The notes below the pieces were generated by a model. The model was given only the letters and a program-made list of their open reading frames with translations. It was not told where the DNA came from and ran no database searches. Positions 6,628 through 8,034 of a stretch of DNA of 8,034 bases are shown here, piece by piece. Within the stretch, counting starts at the first letter, position 1. Every line of letters begins with the position of its first letter. Source of the stretch: an uncultured Bilophila sp. (GTDB lineage Bacteria; Desulfobacterota; Desulfovibrionia; Desulfovibrionales; Desulfovibrionaceae); assembly GCA_959604115.1 (NCBI GenBank), contig CAUHBW010000167.1, positions 1 through 8,034 of the forward strand. Reading direction: 5' to 3'. A program made the position numbers and the translations under genes.

Positions 6628-7214
6628 GGCTTCGCCCCTTCCTGTACGGACAGCAGAGCTTCCGTCTGGGCCCGAAGGCTCCGGCAATAGCCGCCGTAGT
6701 CCCGGACATGGGCCAGCAGATCCTCCGGGCTCGCCGTCACGGGTGTTCCCGGCTGTAGCCCGGAGCCAGCGGCGGGGGCGCTTCCGGCAGCCGCGCCAGC
6801 TCCGGCGGCAGAGGCGGACGGGACGGACTTGACGGGGGCAAGGCCGAGGGCCTCGTTGTACAGGCGCACCCAGTCAGCAGACAGGCCAGCGCAACGGCGA
6901 GAAGCCTCTTCGGAAACACGGATCATCCTCCTGTTGAACGCCCGCCGTTCGGCGGCGAGGCGGCTGCGGGTTTCGGAAAGTTCCCCGGCGACGGCGGCGG
7001 CCCGCGCGGTTTCCTCTTCCAGACGCCTGCGGGCGAAGCGTTCGGCCTCCGCCGTCGCCACGGCCCGCGCCTCGGCCTCGCGGGACGCGGTTTCGGCCTG
7101 TTCCGCCAGACGGGCGCGGCCGCGCGCCGCCTCCGCGGAAACGCCCCGGGCATATCCGGCGGCTCCGCAGCACAGGCAGAGCAACAGGACGATCAATGCG
7201 TTGCGGCTGTTCAT
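6624..7214 (-). CDS. Inner-membrane spanin (Rz-like)
   Basis: Probable i-spanin: anchored in the cytoplasmic membrane, crossing the periplasm as a coiled coil and joining an outer-membrane lipoprotein to fuse the membranes at the end of lysis. The 196-residue product has a single N-terminal hydrophobic segment (5-20, NALIVLLLCLCCGAAG), a long Ala/Arg/Glu coiled coil (about 24-100), a conserved-looking helix CAGLSADWVRLYNEALG (108-124), an Ala/Gly/Pro linker (127-160) and a C-terminal helix (162-190). The ATG at 7214 shares ATGA with the endolysin stop and has GGAGG 6 bases upstream. A second spanin gene lies wholly inside it in another frame, which is the best evidence for the role. No sequence-level match to a named Rz family was recognised. 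Confidence 0.8.
   Translation of the reverse strand: MNSRNALIVLLLCLCCGAAGYARGVSAEAARGRARLAEQAETASREAEARAVATAEAERFARRRLEEETARAAAVAGELSETRSRLAAERRAFNRRMIRVSEEASRRCAGLSADWVRLYNEALGLAPVKSVPSASAAGAGAAAGSAPAAGSGLQPGTPVTASPEDLLAHVRDYGGYCRSLRAQTEALLSVQEGAKP
6737..6919 (-). CDS. Outer-membrane lipoprotein spanin (Rz1-like), embedded
   Basis: A 60-residue lipoprotein encoded entirely inside the i-spanin gene, in the +1 frame relative to it. The N-terminus MFPKRLLAVALACLLTGC is a textbook type II signal peptide with lipobox LTGC, predicting lipidation at Cys18. The mature part of about 43 residues is very Pro-rich (PPSSPSRPPLPPELARLPEAPPPL), as in lambda Rz1. Translation would begin at GTG 6919, where AGGAGG ends 7 bases upstream; this ribosome site sits in the middle of the i-spanin reading frame, where it has no other purpose. 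Rz1 genes embedded in Rz are a known arrangement in lambda and relatives. Together with the upstream endolysin this completes a lysis cassette. The main doubt is that high GC makes chance overlapping frames common, but signal peptide, lipobox, proline content and ribosome site together are hard to get by chance. Confidence 0.88.
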   Translation of the reverse strand: MFPKRLLAVALACLLTGCACTTRPSALPPSSPSRPPLPPELARLPEAPPPLAPGYSREHP

Positions 7215-7849
7215 CGCGCGCCTCCGCAGTCGATGCCCGGCCCCCAGCCCGCCTTGCGGTACCAGAACTGACGTTCCAGCAGGATCAATCGGACGTAACG
7301 GCGGTTTTCCCGGAAACTTGCGGCGCGGCGTCCGGCGTTGGCCTCTTCGACCTGTCCGAACCAGCAATCGGTACGGCGACCTTGCCGCGCCGCAAGTTTC
7401 CGGTCCCTTCCGAGCCAGCCGATGCCCCCGTTGTAAGCGGACAGCGCAAAGGCCATGCGCTGGCAGGCGTCCGCGCCGTCCAGCCGTTCCCACAGCCAGC
7501 GGTCATACGAAACCAGCGCCCGGAGCGACCAGCCGGGATTGAACGGCGCGGGCGCGCCCGCTTCCCGCTCCAAGTCCGGCACGACCGAGGGAAGCCACGC
7601 CGCCGTCGAGGGCAGGAACTGCGCCAGCCCCTGCGCGCCAGCCGACGACACCGTATCGTTCCGCCACCAGCTTTCGGTATGCACCTGCGCCGCGAACACG
7701 GACACCGGCGCGTCCAGCCCCCACACGGCCCGGGACACGCGGATCAGCTCGGCCCTGTGCCGCTCCGCCGCGCGCGGGACGTTCGACGCCCACGCGCCCG
7801 GCGCGGCCTGCGCGAGCATCAGAAACAACAAGAACAATCTGAAAATCAT
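7211..7849 (-). CDS. Exported lytic transglycosylase, phage endolysin
   Basis: Muralytic enzyme that cleaves the MurNAc-GlcNAc bond, leaving 1,6-anhydroMurNAc. The 212-residue product begins with a Sec signal peptide (hydrophobic core 5-15, likely cleavage after AWA at 21). The SLT goose-lysozyme-like domain follows: catalytic Glu59 in VHTESWW, SSAGAQGLAQFLPSTA (68-83) replacing the usual G-L-M-Q motif with G-L-A-Q, and ALSAYNGG (135-142). The C-terminal ENRRYVRLILLERQFWYRKAGWG is typical of phage members. Start ATG 7849 has AAAGGAG ending 5 bases before it. It opens the lysis cassette and overlaps the i-spanin start by ATGA. It could also be a virion-associated murein hydrolase, but the position next to spanins favours endolysin. 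Confidence 0.9.
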   Translation of the reverse strand: MIFRLFLLFLMLAQAAPGAWASNVPRAAERHRAELIRVSRAVWGLDAPVSVFAAQVHTESWWRNDTVSSAGAQGLAQFLPSTAAWLPSVVPDLEREAGAPAPFNPGWSLRALVSYDRWLWERLDGADACQRMAFALSAYNGGIGWLGRDRKLAARQGRRTDCWFGQVEEANAGRRAASFRENRRYVRLILLERQFWYRKAGWGPGIDCGGAR

Positions 7850-7864
7850 GGGACTCCTTTGGAA

Positions 7865-8034
7865 ATGCCTCCGGCGGCATGATGCCCCCTGCCCCCTCGA
7901 AACTTCCCCGCATCGCCTTCCGCAAAGCCGCTGCGGGACGCCCTGCGGACATCAGGCCCGCCCACCCGGCTTCTCCAGAAACAACAACGCCTCACCCTGT
8001 TCTCCATAGTAAAAAAACTCCGAACAGGGATTCG
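7865..8034 (-). repeat. Dispersed noncoding repeat, copy B (endolysin leader)
   Basis: Second copy of the repeat seen at 4470-4692, in the same orientation, just upstream of the endolysin gene. It shares the left-end ATGCCTCCGGCGGC, the ATGATGCCCCC core (here collapsed to an 11-base odd palindrome at 7876-7886), CCCCTCGAAAC-TTCCCCGCA, and an identical 22-base right end at 8013-8034 where the window stops. An inverted repeat CCCTGTTC/GAACAGGG (7995-8002, 8022-8029) brackets an A-rich loop. Unlike at the portal gene, its terminal GGAGG is not used directly: a separate AAAGGAG closer to the ATG serves the endolysin. Confidence 0.7.

Larger units (their letters stand above)
3251..8034 (-). mobile_element. 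Partial Mu-like prophage: lysis, terminase and portal genes
   Basis: All genes here point left and are phage functions. The order lytic transglycosylase, spanin pair, small TM/coiled-coil protein, large terminase, DUF935 portal matches the middle of a Mu-like late region. After the portal one expects an F-like head morphogenesis protein, protease/scaffold and major capsid, but the host DUF6506 gene follows within 200 bases. No DUF3486-type small terminase is present. The right end of the element lies beyond the window. No integrase, transposase or clear end sequence is visible. Confidence 0.8.

Noticed and set aside
4908..6758. 616-residue open frame on the plus strand opposite the terminase
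   Set aside because: It is antisense to a terminase with intact motifs, has Arg/Pro/His-rich low-complexity composition typical of GC-rich shadow frames, and no family likeness.

Overview
The window looks like the chromosome of a GC-rich delta-proteobacterium, most likely a Desulfovibrionaceae member (Desulfovibrio or Bilophila type). The basis is the pairing of an ArsR/methyltransferase regulator of the SahR type with S-adenosylhomocysteine hydrolase, the high GC coding style, and GC-rich intergenic repeats that end in a Shine-Dalgarno sequence, which resemble repeats I associate with that family. The assignment is inference from content only.

Left part (about 1-3109) is host sequence. sahR and ahcY form a leftward operon with a 25-base gap. 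It is read from a near-consensus sigma70 promoter (TTGACT, 17 bases, TATAAT) whose spacer is almost filled by an imperfect 22-base palindrome, the probable SahR operator. The regulator would sense S-adenosylhomocysteine (SAH), and the enzyme removes it, so this is a compact feedback unit of the activated methyl cycle. Divergent from it is a small rightward gene for a DUF6506-like protein, with a strong ribosome site and a strong intrinsic terminator.

Right part (3251-8034) is a leftward block of phage genes of Mu-like type. In transcription order they are an exported lytic transglycosylase (endolysin), an inner-membrane spanin with an outer-membrane lipoprotein spanin wholly embedded in another frame, a small membrane/coiled-coil protein, the large terminase subunit, and a DUF935 (Mu gp29-like) portal protein. 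The first four annotated units are joined by ATGA stop/start overlaps or a one-base gap. No small terminase, head-morphogenesis, protease or capsid gene follows the portal before host genes begin, so this is a prophage remnant or rearranged prophage edge.

The most unusual layout feature is a pair of related, same-orientation noncoding repeats (about 4470-4692 and 7865-8034). One sits immediately upstream of the portal gene and the other immediately upstream of the endolysin gene, so the lysis-terminase cassette is bracketed by direct repeats. Between terminase and portal there are also a perfect 15-bp-arm hairpin and an overlapping run of four G4 tracts.
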